Positions 10,693 to 21,655 of a DNA stretch of 64,000 bases are shown piece by piece (positions within the stretch are counted from its first letter, which is position 1; each line of letters starts with the position of its first letter). The DNA comes from Bufo bufo. Its lineage: Eukaryota > Chordata > Amphibia > Anura > Bufonidae. The translations under genes and the position numbers were made by a program. The DNA lies in contig NC_053391.1 of the NCBI RefSeq assembly GCF_905171765.1, positions 147,682,917 through 147,746,916 on the forward strand, given 5' to 3'. The notes under the pieces were generated by a model, which worked only from the letters and a program-made list of their open reading frames with translations, was not told where the DNA came from and ran no database searches.

Positions 10693-11278
10693 TGCCAGTA
10701 TTTATGGACCCCTACTAAATACCATACCTCAAATTGCATATACTAGGGTCCCTAATTTGGGTCTTAAAGTATGACACAAGAGAAACAAAATTGGTTATCC
10801 TTTAGTGGTTTTCACAGATGTGGACGTTGTTCCAACTGTAAAATCACTAAATTTCCTAAAAAAACTTTAAAAAACTAAAAAAACTTTAAATGTACAGTCG
10901 ACACAAAACTCATTCTCAATGGATATTAGGGAAGGATTGACATGTGACTCAACGAGTGTCATTTATTTAATTGAATGTCCGTGCCGTAAACAATACATCG
11001 GCAGAACTAAGCGAACTTTGAAAAAGAGAGTGTCAGAACATGTCGCAAATATTAAGAAGGGATATGAACTACATTCACTATCCAAACATTATAAAGATCA
11101 TCATGGTAGTGATCCATCAAGCCTCAAATATATGGCGTTAGAAAAAGTCAAATATACATGGAGAGGGGGCAACCATATCCTCCAGATGTCCAGGATGGAA
11201 TCTAAGAGGATATTTGAGTTCAATACCCTACTACCAAAAGGTTTGAATGCAGACATGGAATTATTCGGCTTCTTATAA
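10693..11278 (+). pseudogene. PLE GIY-YIG endonuclease fragment, right arm
   Basis: The frame from 10919 to the stop at 11278 gives 119 residues: a GIY-YIG-type segment (SVIYLIECPC then KQYIGRT, followed by RTLKKRVSEH), then a WRGGN motif and the terminal ELFGFL. Penelope-like elements end in such a domain, which nicks target DNA for target-primed reverse transcription. Upstream, Cys-rich linker coding (CGRCSNC) can be read in pieces from 10693. It is disturbed by an in-frame TAA at 10868-10870, within a local duplication of AAAAAACTTTAA that the left arm lacks. No reverse transcriptase is present. The family call is from memory of vertebrate PLEs of the Neptune/Poseidon type. Confidence 0.8.
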
Positions 11279-11930
11279 ATGGGGCGTTGGCCTGGTGGGA
11301 CAGAGACATCTGTCCCAGGCTGTTTTTCCCAGCACCCAGATCTCTCTCTCCTGTCAGCTCAGCGCCCCCCTTTTCATCTATATCTACATACTTGGATTAT
11401 TAAAAACTATTGAAACCGAAAATTACTGACACTTTGTTCAACATCCCTCAAAATATTTATAACAGCAATATATGGATTGTTTATGATAGTTGCATATATA
11501 TGCTGTTATAATGAGTCCCATCTCGATTCTGAACTTTGAATGTGTACAATGTATTAATTTCATATTTTAACCTTTGCAACGTATCCAGTTTTATCATGTG
11601 ATCCATTTTAGACCTATTCCAGAAAAAACGCATTGAAAACGCACAGAAACCGCACATGCGTTTTTTCGGATTTTATGCGTTTTAATGTTTAATATATGTA
11701 TTAAAGTGAAACATACCGTATAAAATGTAAAATTGAATGATAAATCTGTTAATATAACCAGAGTACATGAAACACAAATTAGTTACAAAAAAGCACATGT
11801 TCCAACAATTGGATTTAATTTCCTGGTCTTCAAGATATCCCTCACTTGTCCAACCCATGGTTCAACCCATGCTCCAACCCACACATCTGTTAATTAGGAA
11901 TACTATATAAAAGAGGACACTATACCTCTA

Positions 11931-11987
11931 CTGTCAAACCACTGAGGAAGGGGTCTCTTTACCCCGAAACGCGTTTGGTGATGACAG
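11931..11987 (+). ncRNA. Hammerhead-ribozyme-like motif, right PLE arm
   Basis: In PLE sense orientation, downstream of the GIY-YIG stop: CTGAGGA (11942-11948) fits the CUGANGA core. GGGG/CCCC (11950-11953 with 11962-11965) forms stem II, followed by GAAA (11966-11969). ACGCGT (11969-11974) is self-complementary, so it could form a dimeric stem III. Stem I pairs ACCA (11938-11941) with TGGT (11976-11979) and, past a small internal loop, CTGTC (11931-11935) with GACAG (11983-11987). Predicted cleavage lies after 11975 (a GUU triplet). PLEs are known to carry hammerheads with very short stem III. Weak point: an extra A (11949) between the core and stem II. Activity is untested. Confidence 0.55.
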
Positions 11988-12461
11988 TGAGGGATTACTA
12001 AGAAGAAACATCTACAACCATATATCCACATTTGGATTTAAAGCGATTATGGAATAAATCTTCTACGCTAAAGCAATTTGAAAACCCCGCCTGGAGCACA
12101 CCTGACTGCCCAGCAAACCACGTGGGACGCCACACAGGTCCTGGAATGTCAGAGCGGTGATACCAAGCCGCACCGCTACAACGAATATCCAGGAGCGTGG
12201 GAAACTTCCAATATAGACTCTACTCACAGGTCCTTGCAGCTCACAACAGAGCATTACACTTGAAAATCTCGGTGTACAAGCGGACTGACTACAGGAGCGG
12301 TAAAGTATCCTGTATTATTTCAAATCCAAACATTGTCATAATGCGGATATACTGATGACTCTCTAATAAGTGTGGAAATTACAACTACAACTATCTCTGG
12401 ACTATAGCACTTGGAGCTACTTGATAATAGCCACGGCCAAGCAGCCTCTTCAAAGGTGTTA

Positions 12462-12778
12462 CGCTGGGTTCACACCAGAGCGTTCTGAAAGGAGCGCTCT
12501 GTATGCGCGATTGTACGGGCGTTTACAAGCGCGCATACAGAGACAAGTGAACACACATTGTCGCGCGTTCCTGAAAGTCTATGTATGGGAACGCGAGACA
12601 AACGCCCAAAAAAACGCTCATGTACTTGTTTGAGCGTCGGGCGTTTTACAGCGCGATCGTACGCGCTGTAAAACGCCCAGGTGAGAACCATTCCCATAGG
12701 GAAGCATTGGTTTCTCCTTGTTGAGCGTTTTACAGCGCGTAGGAACGCGCTGTAAAACGCTCAGGTCTGAACTGAGCC
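12462..12778. mobile_element. 317-bp MITE with TTA target duplication (Harbinger-like)
   Basis: Flanked by TTA at 12459-12461 and 12779-12781. The left PLE arm holds the empty site with a single copy (complement TAA at 4751-4753). The ends CGCTGGGTTCACACC and GGTCTGAACTGAGCC form imperfect terminal inverted repeats. The interior is rich in inverted copies of TTTTACAGCGCG. A 3-bp TTA duplication fits PIF/Harbinger-type MITEs. Confidence 0.85.
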
Positions 12779-14400
12779 TTAGTGCTGTTGAAAAATAGCC
12801 CCTCTCAGGGTTTTCAGCACCACTGAACTTCAGGTTTTTGGTGCTATTGATATTTGAGCGGTATTTTTTATTGTTTTATGAATTGTTTTATGAGATGTTT
12901 TATTTGTAATATTGTAGCATGTATTTTTAAGCCTATAAAATTTATGTGGATACCTAATTATCGTGTGTTTGCCTAAATATTGAGTGACCCCCTACCCAAA
13001 CTTTACACTTATTCTTATACACCAGCATTTGGGAGTGCTGAGGGGTAGTGCACCATTCCAGAAGTGGTACAGTGAGAGAGCCACCATTTCTTTTCCAATC
13101 CCACATATCTAGACATAACTATTGTGACAGGGTACATGTGGCCATAACTATTGTGACGGGGCACATAACTGGGCATAACTATTGTGACGGGGGCATATAT
13201 CTGGGCATAACTATTGTGACGGGCGCATATATCTGGGCATAACTATTGTGATGGGGGCACATATCTGGACATAACTATTGTGACGGGGTACATGTAGCCA
13301 TAACTATTGTGATGGGGGCACATTTCTGGACATAACTATCATGACGGAGCCACATATCTGGACATAACTATTGTGACGGGGCACATATCTGGACATAACT
13401 ATTGTGATCGGGACACATATCTTGACATAACTTTTGTGACGGGGTACATGTGGCCATAACTATTGTGACGGGGGCACATATCTAGACATAACTATTGTGA
13501 CGGGGTACATGTGGCCATAACTATTGTGATGGGGCAAATATCTGGGCATAACTATTGTGACGGGGCAAATATCTGGCCATAACTATTGTGACGGGGCAAA
13601 TATCTGGACATAACTATTGTGATCGGGACACATATCTTGACATAACTATTGTGACGGGGTACATGTGGCCATAACTATTGTGACGGGGGCACATATCTAG
13701 ACATAACTATTGTGACGGGGTACATGTGGCCATAACTATTATGACGGGGGCACATAACTGGGCATAACTATTGTGATGGGGGCACATATCTGGGCAGAAC
13801 TATTGTGACGGAGGCATATATCTGGGCATAACTATTGTGATGGGCGCATATATCTGGACATAACTATTGTGACGGGGTACATGTAGCCATAACTATTGTG
13901 ATGGGGGCACATATCTATACATAACTATTGTGACGGGGGAACATATCTGGACATAACTATTGTGATGGGGGCACATTTCTGGACATAACTATCGTGACGG
14001 AGCCACATATCTGGACATAACTATTGTGACGGGGCACATATCTGGACATAACTATTGTGACGGGGCACATGTAGCCATAACTATTGTGATGGGGGCACAT
14101 ATCTATACATAACTATTGTGTCGGGGGGAACATATCTGGACATAACTATTGTGATGGGGGCACATTTCTGGACATAACTATCATGACGGAGCCACATATC
14201 TGGACATAACTATTGTGACGGGGCACATGTGGCCATAACTATTGTGACGGGGGCACATATCTGGGCATAACTATTGTGAAAGGGTCACATATGCATAATT
14301 ATTGTATATCGTATTAAATTTTAATATACATGTACATGAACCCATTTATCTGAACCTGTTGGATTCTTTGTGACGGTAGGTATAACATTTTTGGTTATAC

Positions 14401-14688
14401 CAGGGGTGCACCTAGTCTTTCTGCTGCCTGAGGCGAAAACTGAAACGATGTCCCCCCCCCCCCCCCAATTTCTCAACCTAACCCCTTCCCTCCAGCCCTA
14501 CTGTTAAAAACATACTTAGAAAACCTTACATACAGAGCTACAAAACATACAGGGTAATACAGCACTACATTCTGTGCTTCCCAATACTATACTGCAGAAA
14601 CAGATAATCCTCCTTATGCTGCCCCCCTCTGCCTCAGGCAGCACCAGGTAAGGGCAAATCGCCTCGCCTCATTGGTGGTGCACCCCTG
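14401..14688. mobile_element. hAT-like MITE in macro-unit 1
   Basis: Terminal inverted repeats CAGGGGTGCACC and GGTGCACCCCTG, flanked by an exact 8-bp duplication GGTTATAC (14393-14400 and 14689-14696), the hAT signature. Contains a poly(C) run and an inverted TGCTGCCTGAGGC/GCCTCAGGCAGCA pair. Confidence 0.9.
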
Positions 14689-17503
14689 GGTTATACCCAC
14701 AGGGAGGATGCGAGTGTTCCAATATTTGCTTTTATGAATTGTTTAATGAGATGTTTTATTTGTAATATTGTAGCATGTATTTTTAAGCCTATAAAATTTA
14801 TGTGGATACCTAATTATCGTGTGTTTGCCTAAATATTGAGTGACCCCCTACCCAAACTTTACACTTATTCTTATACACCAGCATTTGGGAGTGCTGAGGG
14901 GTAGTGCACCATTCCAGAAGTGGTACAGTGAGAGAGCCACCATTTCTTTTCCAATCCCACATATCTAGACATAACTATTGTGACAGGGTACATGTGGCCA
15001 TAACTATTGTGACGGGGCACATAACTGGGCATAACTATTGTGACGGGGGCATATATCTGGGCATAACTATTGTGACGGGCGCATATATCTGGGCATAACT
15101 ATTGTGATGGGGGCACATATCTGGACATAACTATTGTGACGGGGTACATGTAGCCATAACTATTGTGATGGGGGCACATTTCTGGACATAACTATCGTGA
15201 CGGAGCCACATATCTGGACATAACTATTGTGACGGGGCACATATCTGGACATAACTATTGTGATCGGGACACATATCTTGACATAACTATTGTGACGGGG
15301 TACATGTGGCCATAACTATTGTGACGGGGGCACATATCTAGACATAACTATTGTGACGGGGTACATGTGGCCATAACTATTGTGACGGGGCAAATATCTG
15401 GGCATAACTATTGTGACGGGGCAAATATCTGGACATAACTATTGTGATCGGGACACATATCTTGACATAACTATTGTGACGGGGTACATGTGGCCATAAC
15501 TATTGTGACGGGGGCACATGTGGCCATAACTATTGTGACGGGGCAAATATCTAGACATAACTATTGTGACGGGGTACATGTGGCCATAACTATTATGACG
15601 GGGGCACATAACTGGGCATAACTATTGTGATGGGGGCACATATCTGGGCAGAACTATTGTGACGGAGGCATATATCTGGGCATAACTATTGTGATGGGCG
15701 CATATATCTGGACATAACTATTGTGACGGGGTACATGTAGCCATAACTATTGTGATGGGGGCACATATCTGGACATAACTATTGTGACGGGGGAACATAT
15801 CTGGACATAACTATTGTGATGGGGGCACATTTCTGGACATAACTATCGTGACGGAGCCACATATCTGGACATAACTATTGTGACGGGGCACATATCTGGA
15901 CATAACTATTGTGACGGGGCACATGTAGCCATAACTATTGTGATGGGGGCACATATCTATACATAACTATTGTGTCGGGGGGAACATATCTGGACATAAC
16001 TATTGTGATGGGGGCACATTTCTGGACATAACTATCATGACGGAGCCACATATCTGGACATAACTATTGTGATGGGGGCACATTTCTGGACATAACTATC
16101 ATGACGGAGCCACATATCTGGACATAACTATTGTGACGGGGCACATGTAGCCATAACTATTGTGATGGGGGCACATATCTATACATAACTATTGTGTCGG
16201 GGGGAACATATCTGGACATAACTATTGTGATGGGGGCACATTTCTGGACATAACTATCATGACGGAGCCACATATCTGGACATAACTATTGTGATGGGGG
16301 CACATTTCTGGACATAACTATCATGACGGAGCCACATATCTGGACATAACTATTGTGACGGGGCACATATCTGGACATAACTATTGTGATCGGGACACAT
16401 ATCTTGACATAACTTTTGTGACGGGGTACATGTGGCCATAACTATTGTGACGGGGGCACATATCTAGACATAACTATTGTGACGGGGTACATGTGGCCAT
16501 AACTATTGTGATGGGGCAAATATCTGGGCATAACTATTGTGACGGGGCAAATATCTGGCCATAACTATTGTGACGGGGCAAATATCTGGACATAACTATT
16601 GTGATCGGGACACATATCTTGACATAACTATTGTGACGGGGTACATGTGGCCATAACTATTGTGACGGGGGCACATATCTAGACATAACTATTGTGACGG
16701 GGTACATGTGGCCATAACTATTGTGACAGGGCAAATATCTAGACATAACTATTGTGACGGGGTACATGTGGCCATAACTATTATGACGGGGGCACATAAC
16801 TGGGCATAACTATTGTGATGGGGGCACATATCTGGGCAGAACTATTGTGACGGAGGCATATATCTGGGCATAACTATTGTGATGGGCGCATATATCTGGA
16901 CATAACTATTGTGACGGGGTACATGTAGCCATAACTATTGTGATGGGGGCACATATCTGGACATAACTATTGTGACGGGGTACATGTAGCCATAACTATT
17001 GTGATGGGGGCACATATCTATACATAACTATTGTGACGGGGGAACATATCTGGACATAACTATTGTGATGGGGGCACATTTCTGGACATAACTATCGTGA
17101 CGGAGCCACATATCTGGACATAACTATTGTGACGGGGCACATATCTGGACATAACTATTGTGACGGGGCACATGTAGCCATAACTATTGTGATGGGGGCA
17201 CATATCTATACATAACTATTGTGTCGGGGGGAACATATCTGGACATAACTATTGTGATGGGGGCACATTTCTGGACATAACTATCATGACGGAGCCACAT
17301 ATCTGGACATAACTATTGTGACGGGGCACATGTGGCCATAACTATTGTGACGGGGGCACATATCTGGGCATAACTATTGTGAAAGGGTCACATATGCATA
17401 ATTATTGTATATCGTATTAAATTTTAATATACATGTACATGAACCCATTTATCTGAACCTGTTGGATTCTTTGTGACGGTAGGTATAACATTTTTGGTTA
17501 TAC

Positions 17504-17794
17504 CAGGGGTGCACCTAGTCTTTCTGCTGCCTGAGGCGAAAACTGAAACGATGTCCCCCCCCCCCCCCCCCCAATTTCTCAACCTAACCCCTTCCCTCCA
17601 GCCCTACTGTTAAAATCATACTTAGAAAACCTTACATACAGAGCTACAAAACATACAGGGTAATACAGCACTACATTCTGTGCTTCCCAATACTATACTG
17701 CAGAAACAGATAATCCTCCTTCTGCTGCCCCCCTCTGCCTCAGGCAGCACCAGGTAAGGGCAAATCGCCTCGCCTCATTGGTGGTGCACCCCTG
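17504..17794. mobile_element. hAT-like MITE in macro-unit 2
   Basis: Copy of the 14401-14688 element with the same flanking GGTTATAC. It was multiplied by the macro-unit duplication and not by transposition, because the flanks are shared. The poly(C) tract is longer than in unit 1. Confidence 0.88.
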
Positions 17795-19452
17795 GGTTAT
17801 ACCCACAGGGAGGATGCGAGTGTTCCAATATTTGCTTTTATGAATTGTTTAATGAGATGTTTTATTTGTAATATTGTAGCATGTATTTTTAAGCCTATAA
17901 AATTTATGTGGATACCTAATTATCGTGTGTTTGCCTAAATATTGAGTGACCCCCTACCCAAACTTTACACTTATTCTTATACACCAGCATTTGGGAGTGC
18001 TGAGGGGTAGTGCACCATTCCAGAAGTGGTACAGTGAGAGAGCCACCATTTCTTTTCCAATCCCACATATCTAGACATAACTATTGTGACAGGGTACATG
18101 TGGCCATAACTATTGTGACGGGGCACATAACTGGGCATAACTATTGTGACGGGGGCATATATCTGGGCAAAACTATTGTGACGGGCGCATATATCTGGGC
18201 ATAACTATTGTGATGGGGGCACATATCTGGACATAACTATTGTGACGGGGTACATGTAGCCATAACTATTGTGATGGGGGCACATTTCTGGACATAACTA
18301 TCGTGACGGAGCCACATATCTGGACATAACTATTGTGACGGGGCACATATCTGGACATAACTATTGTGATCGGGACACATATCTTGACATAACTATTGTG
18401 ACGGGGTACATGTGGCCATAACTATTGTGACGGGGGCACATATCTAGACATAACTATTGTGACGGGGTACATGTGGCCATAACTATTGTGACGGGGCAAA
18501 TATCTAGACATAACTATTGTGACGGGGTACATGTGGCCATAACTATTGTGACGGGGGCACATATCTAGACATAACTATTGTGACGGGGTACATGTGGCCA
18601 TAACTATTGTGACGGGGCAAATATCTGGGCATAACTATTGTGACGGGGCAAATATCTGGACATAACTATTGTGATCGGGACACATATCTTGACATAACTA
18701 TTGTGACGGGGGCACATGTGGCCATAACTATTGTGACGGGGCAAATATCTAGACATAACTATTGTGACGGGGTACATGTGGCCATAACTATTATGACGGG
18801 GGCACATAACTGGGCATAACTATTGTGATGGGGGCACATATCTGGGCAGAACTATTGTGACGGAGGCATATATCTGGGCATAACTATTGTGATGGGCGCA
18901 TATATCTGGACATAACTATTGTGACGGGGTACATGTAGCCATAACTATTGTGATGGGGACACATATCTGGACATAACTATTGTGACGGGGGAACATATCT
19001 GGACATAACTATTGTGATGGGGGCACATTTCTGGACATAACTATCGTGACGGAGCCACATATCTGGACATAACTATTGTGACGGGGCACATATCTGGACA
19101 TAACTATTGTGACGGGGCACATGTAGCCATAACTATTGTGATGGGGGCACATATCTATACATAACTATTGTGTCGGGGGGAACATATCTGGACATAACTA
19201 TTGTGATGGGGGCACATTTCTGGACATAACTATCATGACGGAGCCACATATCTGGACATAACTATTGTGACGGGGCACATGTGGCCATAACTATTGTGAC
19301 GGGGGCACATATCTGGGCATAACTATTGTGAAAGGGTCACATATGCATAATTATTGTATATCGTATTAAATTTTAATATACATGTACATGAACCCATTTA
19401 TCTGAACCTGTTGGATTCTTTGTGACGGTAGGTATAACATTTTTGGTTATAC

Positions 19453-19743
19453 CAGGGGTGCACCTAGTCTTTCTGCTGCCTGAGGCGAAAACTGAAACGA
19501 TGTCCCCCCCCCCCCCCCCCCAATTTCTCAACCTAACCCCTTCCCTCCAGCCCTACTGTTAAAATCATACTTAGAAAACCTTACATACAGAGCTACAAAA
19601 CATACAGGGTAATACAGCACTACATTCTGTGCTTCCCAATACTATACTGCAGAAACAGATAATCCTCCTTCTGCTGCCCCCCTCTGCCTCAGGCAGCACC
19701 AGGTAAGGGCAAATCGCCTCGCCTCATTGGTGGTGCACCCCTG
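19453..19743. mobile_element. hAT-like MITE in macro-unit 3
   Basis: Third copy, same ends and same GGTTATAC flanks. The sequence to its right (from about 19787) leaves the array and becomes unique, marking the right edge of the amplification. Confidence 0.88.
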
Positions 19744-19919
19744 GGTTATACCCACAGGGAGGATGTGAGTGTTCCAATATTTGCTTTGGGACCCATAGGA
19801 CTCTGGTTACACCACTGCATACATATAACCCTCTAAATCCCCCTCCAAGATCTACAGAACACTTTTATGTCGAAATTAAAGGAACCTTTCAGCACTACAT
19901 TCACACCCCATCTAACCCC

Positions 19920-20186
19920 TCTATGCGCACGCCTCTTCTAGCGTGAGAGACTTGCGCATGCGTGCCTTAACTTCTGTTGGAACGCGCCCCTCAGCTGCGG
20001 GAGCGAGCGCGCATGGTGGGAGCGCTGTGGAACAATGCTGTGTTCTGATTGGTTCGCACGCTTTCCTGTTCTATGCCGATTGGTCGCCCAAGTCGCGCCA
20101 GTTCGATTGCGGAGTTCTGTTTGTCCGGGTTCTGGGTGTTTTGGCGCGAGGATCTTGGCTCCCGTCATTATTGCAGTACAGCAAGC
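19920..20186 (+). promoter_or_regulatory. POLA1: POLA1 CpG-rich promoter and 5' UTR
   Basis: A sharp rise in CpG begins at 19920, directly upstream of the POLA1 start codon. Visible sites: TGCGCATGCGTG (19953-19964, NRF1-like); two inverted CCAAT boxes, ATTGG at 20048-20052 and 20079-20083, spaced 31 bp (NF-Y-like); and TTTTGGCGCG (20139-20148, E2F-like) 38 bp before the ATG. No convincing TATA box is seen. This set fits an S-phase replication gene. Site names are motif matches only, and the transcription start is not determined. Confidence 0.75.
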
Positions 20187-20223
20187 ATGGCCCCTGTGTC
20201 CAGCGGAGGAAGCCAGCAGCACG
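20187..20223 (+). CDS. POLA1: POLA1 exon 1 coding part (DNA polymerase alpha catalytic subunit)
   Basis: POLA1 is the catalytic subunit of the nuclear DNA polymerase alpha-primase complex, which extends RNA primers at replication origins and Okazaki fragments. This exon encodes the first 12 residues (MAPVSSGGSQQH) plus one base. The ATG at 20187 sits in GCAAGCATGG, a good vertebrate start context, and MAPV is also how I recall mammalian POLA1 starting. The donor is G|GTAACG at 20224. Joined to the acceptor at 26068 it restores a GAC codon and continues DMADSGSF, which agrees with the SDSGSF of the mammalian protein. Only the first 111 residues of this roughly 1,460-residue protein lie in the window. 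Confidence 0.88.
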
Positions 20224-20639
20224 GTAACGGGGAGGAGGCGGGGACCCGTCTGGTTATATAGGCTGCGGTCAGCTCTACCCGGTGCATAGAAGCTGCCTGG
20301 AAATGTGACAGGGAAGCCTGTGGCAGTCACGTCCTGCACTGTCCCCGCGACGGCCGCTCGTTTATACAGCTGGCTTCTCCTGGGGGCAGTCCGCCCTATA
20401 GATGGCCCCTCTCCTGTAGTACTAGTAGTCCCAGCATGTCCTGGCTGGTGGTCAGACCTTACAGGACAATCCAATTACACTATGTGGTGCTGCGTCAGGC
20501 ACCTCCATTTATGACATCTGTCCTGGCCCCAACTCTCTCAGCCCAAATAGTGAGGTACCACAAATGCTGACTTCATGAAGCCGGCATCAGTGACATCTGT
20601 GGCTTCCACCGTCCATGTGACAAGAGAGCCTTGTCTGTC

Positions 20640-20966
20640 TTAAAGGGGTGGTCCCATCTTCGACAGTGGGGTCGTATCGCTAGGATATGTCCCCAATGTC
20701 TGGTAGGTGTATGTCCCATCTGTGGGACCCACACCTGTACTTGGAACAGAACCTGCACAGTCCCGGAGGGCACACCGCGAATGGCCGCTTATGTGCGGTG
20801 TGCTTTCCATTTATTTCACTGGGACTTGGCGCATTTTCGGTGCCCCCGTAGGAATGAATGGAGGGTGGCCGCGCATGCGCAGGACTTTGGGGGTCTCCGT
20901 TGTAAGTCCTCCAGGACATATCCTAGCAATATGCCCCCAATGTCCGAGATGGCACAACCCCTTTAA
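20640..20966. mobile_element. T2-type TTAA MITE
   Basis: Bounded by TTAA at 20640-20643 and 20963-20966. Terminal inverted repeats TTAAAGGGGTGGT and its near-complement ACAACCCCTTTAA. The TTAAAGGRR terminus with a TTAA duplication is the signature of the T2 family known from Xenopus (Kolobok-like). The interior has an extended inverted repeat (AGGATATGTCCCCAATGTC against its complement near 20920-20945). Confidence 0.8.
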
Positions 20967-21011
20967 AGGGATTGTCTCACTTGAGCAATGGCATTTATCA
21001 TGTAGAGAAAG

Positions 21012-21419
21012 TTAGAGGACCTCTCCCCACTCCTGACATGTCTGTTTTAATAGCTTCTTGTATTCCCCATGTCTGGAACATCTCTTCTTGTGTCTCTGTG
21101 TTGTGCCGTTTCTTTATTTTTTCTACTAGAAGTTATGAATGACTTTCTAGCAGTCTGTCTAAGGGTACAGAGGGGAAGGATGGGGGGGGGGGGGACCAGT
21201 TGGTTAGACCGGAAATGGCAGCACTGATTGGATAGAATCAGTCTGTGCAGGTACCTCCCCTCTGTACCCTTATTGAAGGCTAATAGCAATTCATTTATAA
21301 CTTCTAGTAGAAATAATAAAGGAATGACACAACATAGATGCCCCATAACTGTTATTACATGGAGTATACATGAAGCTATTAAAACGGGCATGTCAGGAGT
21401 GGTGACAGGTCCTCTTTAA
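21012..21419. mobile_element. Foldback MITE, TTAA-type
   Basis: Left end TTAGAGGACCTCTCCCC and right end GGTGACAGGTCCTCTTTAA. The arms stay complementary for at least 55 bp (CCACTCCTGACATG against CATGTCAGGAGTGG), and again around CTTCTAGTAG and its complement. The left TTAA has become TTAG. The family resembles the nested element at 42834-43291, which shares GAGGACC next to TTAA. Confidence 0.75.
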
Positions 21420-21518
21420 TACAAGGCACTTACTTATGTATTGTGATTGTCCATATTGCTTCATTCATTTTCCCATCACATTATACACTGCTCGTATCCA
21501 GGGGATATGGCTAGGAAT

Positions 21519-21655
21519 GAGCGAACTTGTGTTTCAGATTTGGTTATCTAAGAATTCCGTTACGGATTCCGCTACCACGGACCATAACTTAAGGTCCGTG
21601 GTAGCGGAATTCTTAGATATCCCGAACCTTGTACTCTGAACCTGAAACACAAGTT
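21519..21655. repeat. Foldback repeat of the ATGAGCGAA type
   Basis: Arms from GAACTTGTGTTTCAG to its complement CTGAAACACAAGTT fold around a centre at about 21587, with TCCGCTACCACGGACC pairing with GGTCCGTGGTAGCGGA. The left end resembles the hAT-like element at 24675. No clean target duplication is visible. Confidence 0.65.

Larger units (their letters stand above)
4521..13011. mobile_element. Giant palindrome of two head-to-head Penelope-like element copies
   Basis: The outer ends are exact complements (TAAGTGTAAAGTTTGGG at 4521, its complement ending at 13011) and complementarity continues to a 35-nt loop at 10658-10692. Subtracting the insertions gives arms of about 1,990 and 2,000 bp. 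The left arm is 4521-6126 plus 10276-10657; the right arm is 10693-13011. Each arm codes outward for the C-terminal GIY-YIG part of a PLE protein followed by a long 3' untranslated region. The reverse transcriptase is missing from both, so both copies are 5'-truncated. The left arm is interrupted by TTAA element D, the right by a 317 bp MITE. Confidence 0.85.
11279..13011. other. PLE 3' untranslated region, right arm
   Basis: No ORF of interest. It mirrors 4521-5903 of the left arm except for the MITE at 12462-12778. The last ~138 bp (from about 12873) are repeated at 14733-14872 and 17839-17976 as part of the macro-unit amplification downstream. Confidence 0.75.
13012..19790. repeat. Macro-satellite: three tandem units of minisatellite plus MITE
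   Basis: Each unit contains, in order: the last ~138 bp of the PLE arm, a 95-bp leader (with CAGCATTTGGGAGTGCTGAG), a long run of 31-32 bp minisatellite, an AT-rich segment, an hAT-like MITE and a short tail ending AATATTTGCTTT. Marker sites at 13048, 14904 and 18010 give unit lengths of 1,856 and 3,106 bp. The second unit is longer through internal expansion at about 16.0-16.9 kb. The repeated 64-aa open frames in each unit, and a 67-aa one on the minus strand, are repeat translations. No gene is present across this 6.8 kb. Confidence 0.9.

Noticed and set aside
13048..18204. Three identical 64-residue plus-strand frames in the macro-satellite
   Set aside because: Identical because the DNA was tandemly duplicated; the sequence is leader plus minisatellite, not a protein family.
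13100..19350. Possible CRISPR array
   Set aside because: Regular 31-32 bp units have no distinct repeat/spacer structure and the DNA is vertebrate; it is a minisatellite.
19943..20514. Open frames of 70-178 residues across the CpG-rich promoter
   Set aside because: GC-rich DNA lacks stops by chance; the coding signal here is the short POLA1 exon 1 with a splice donor.
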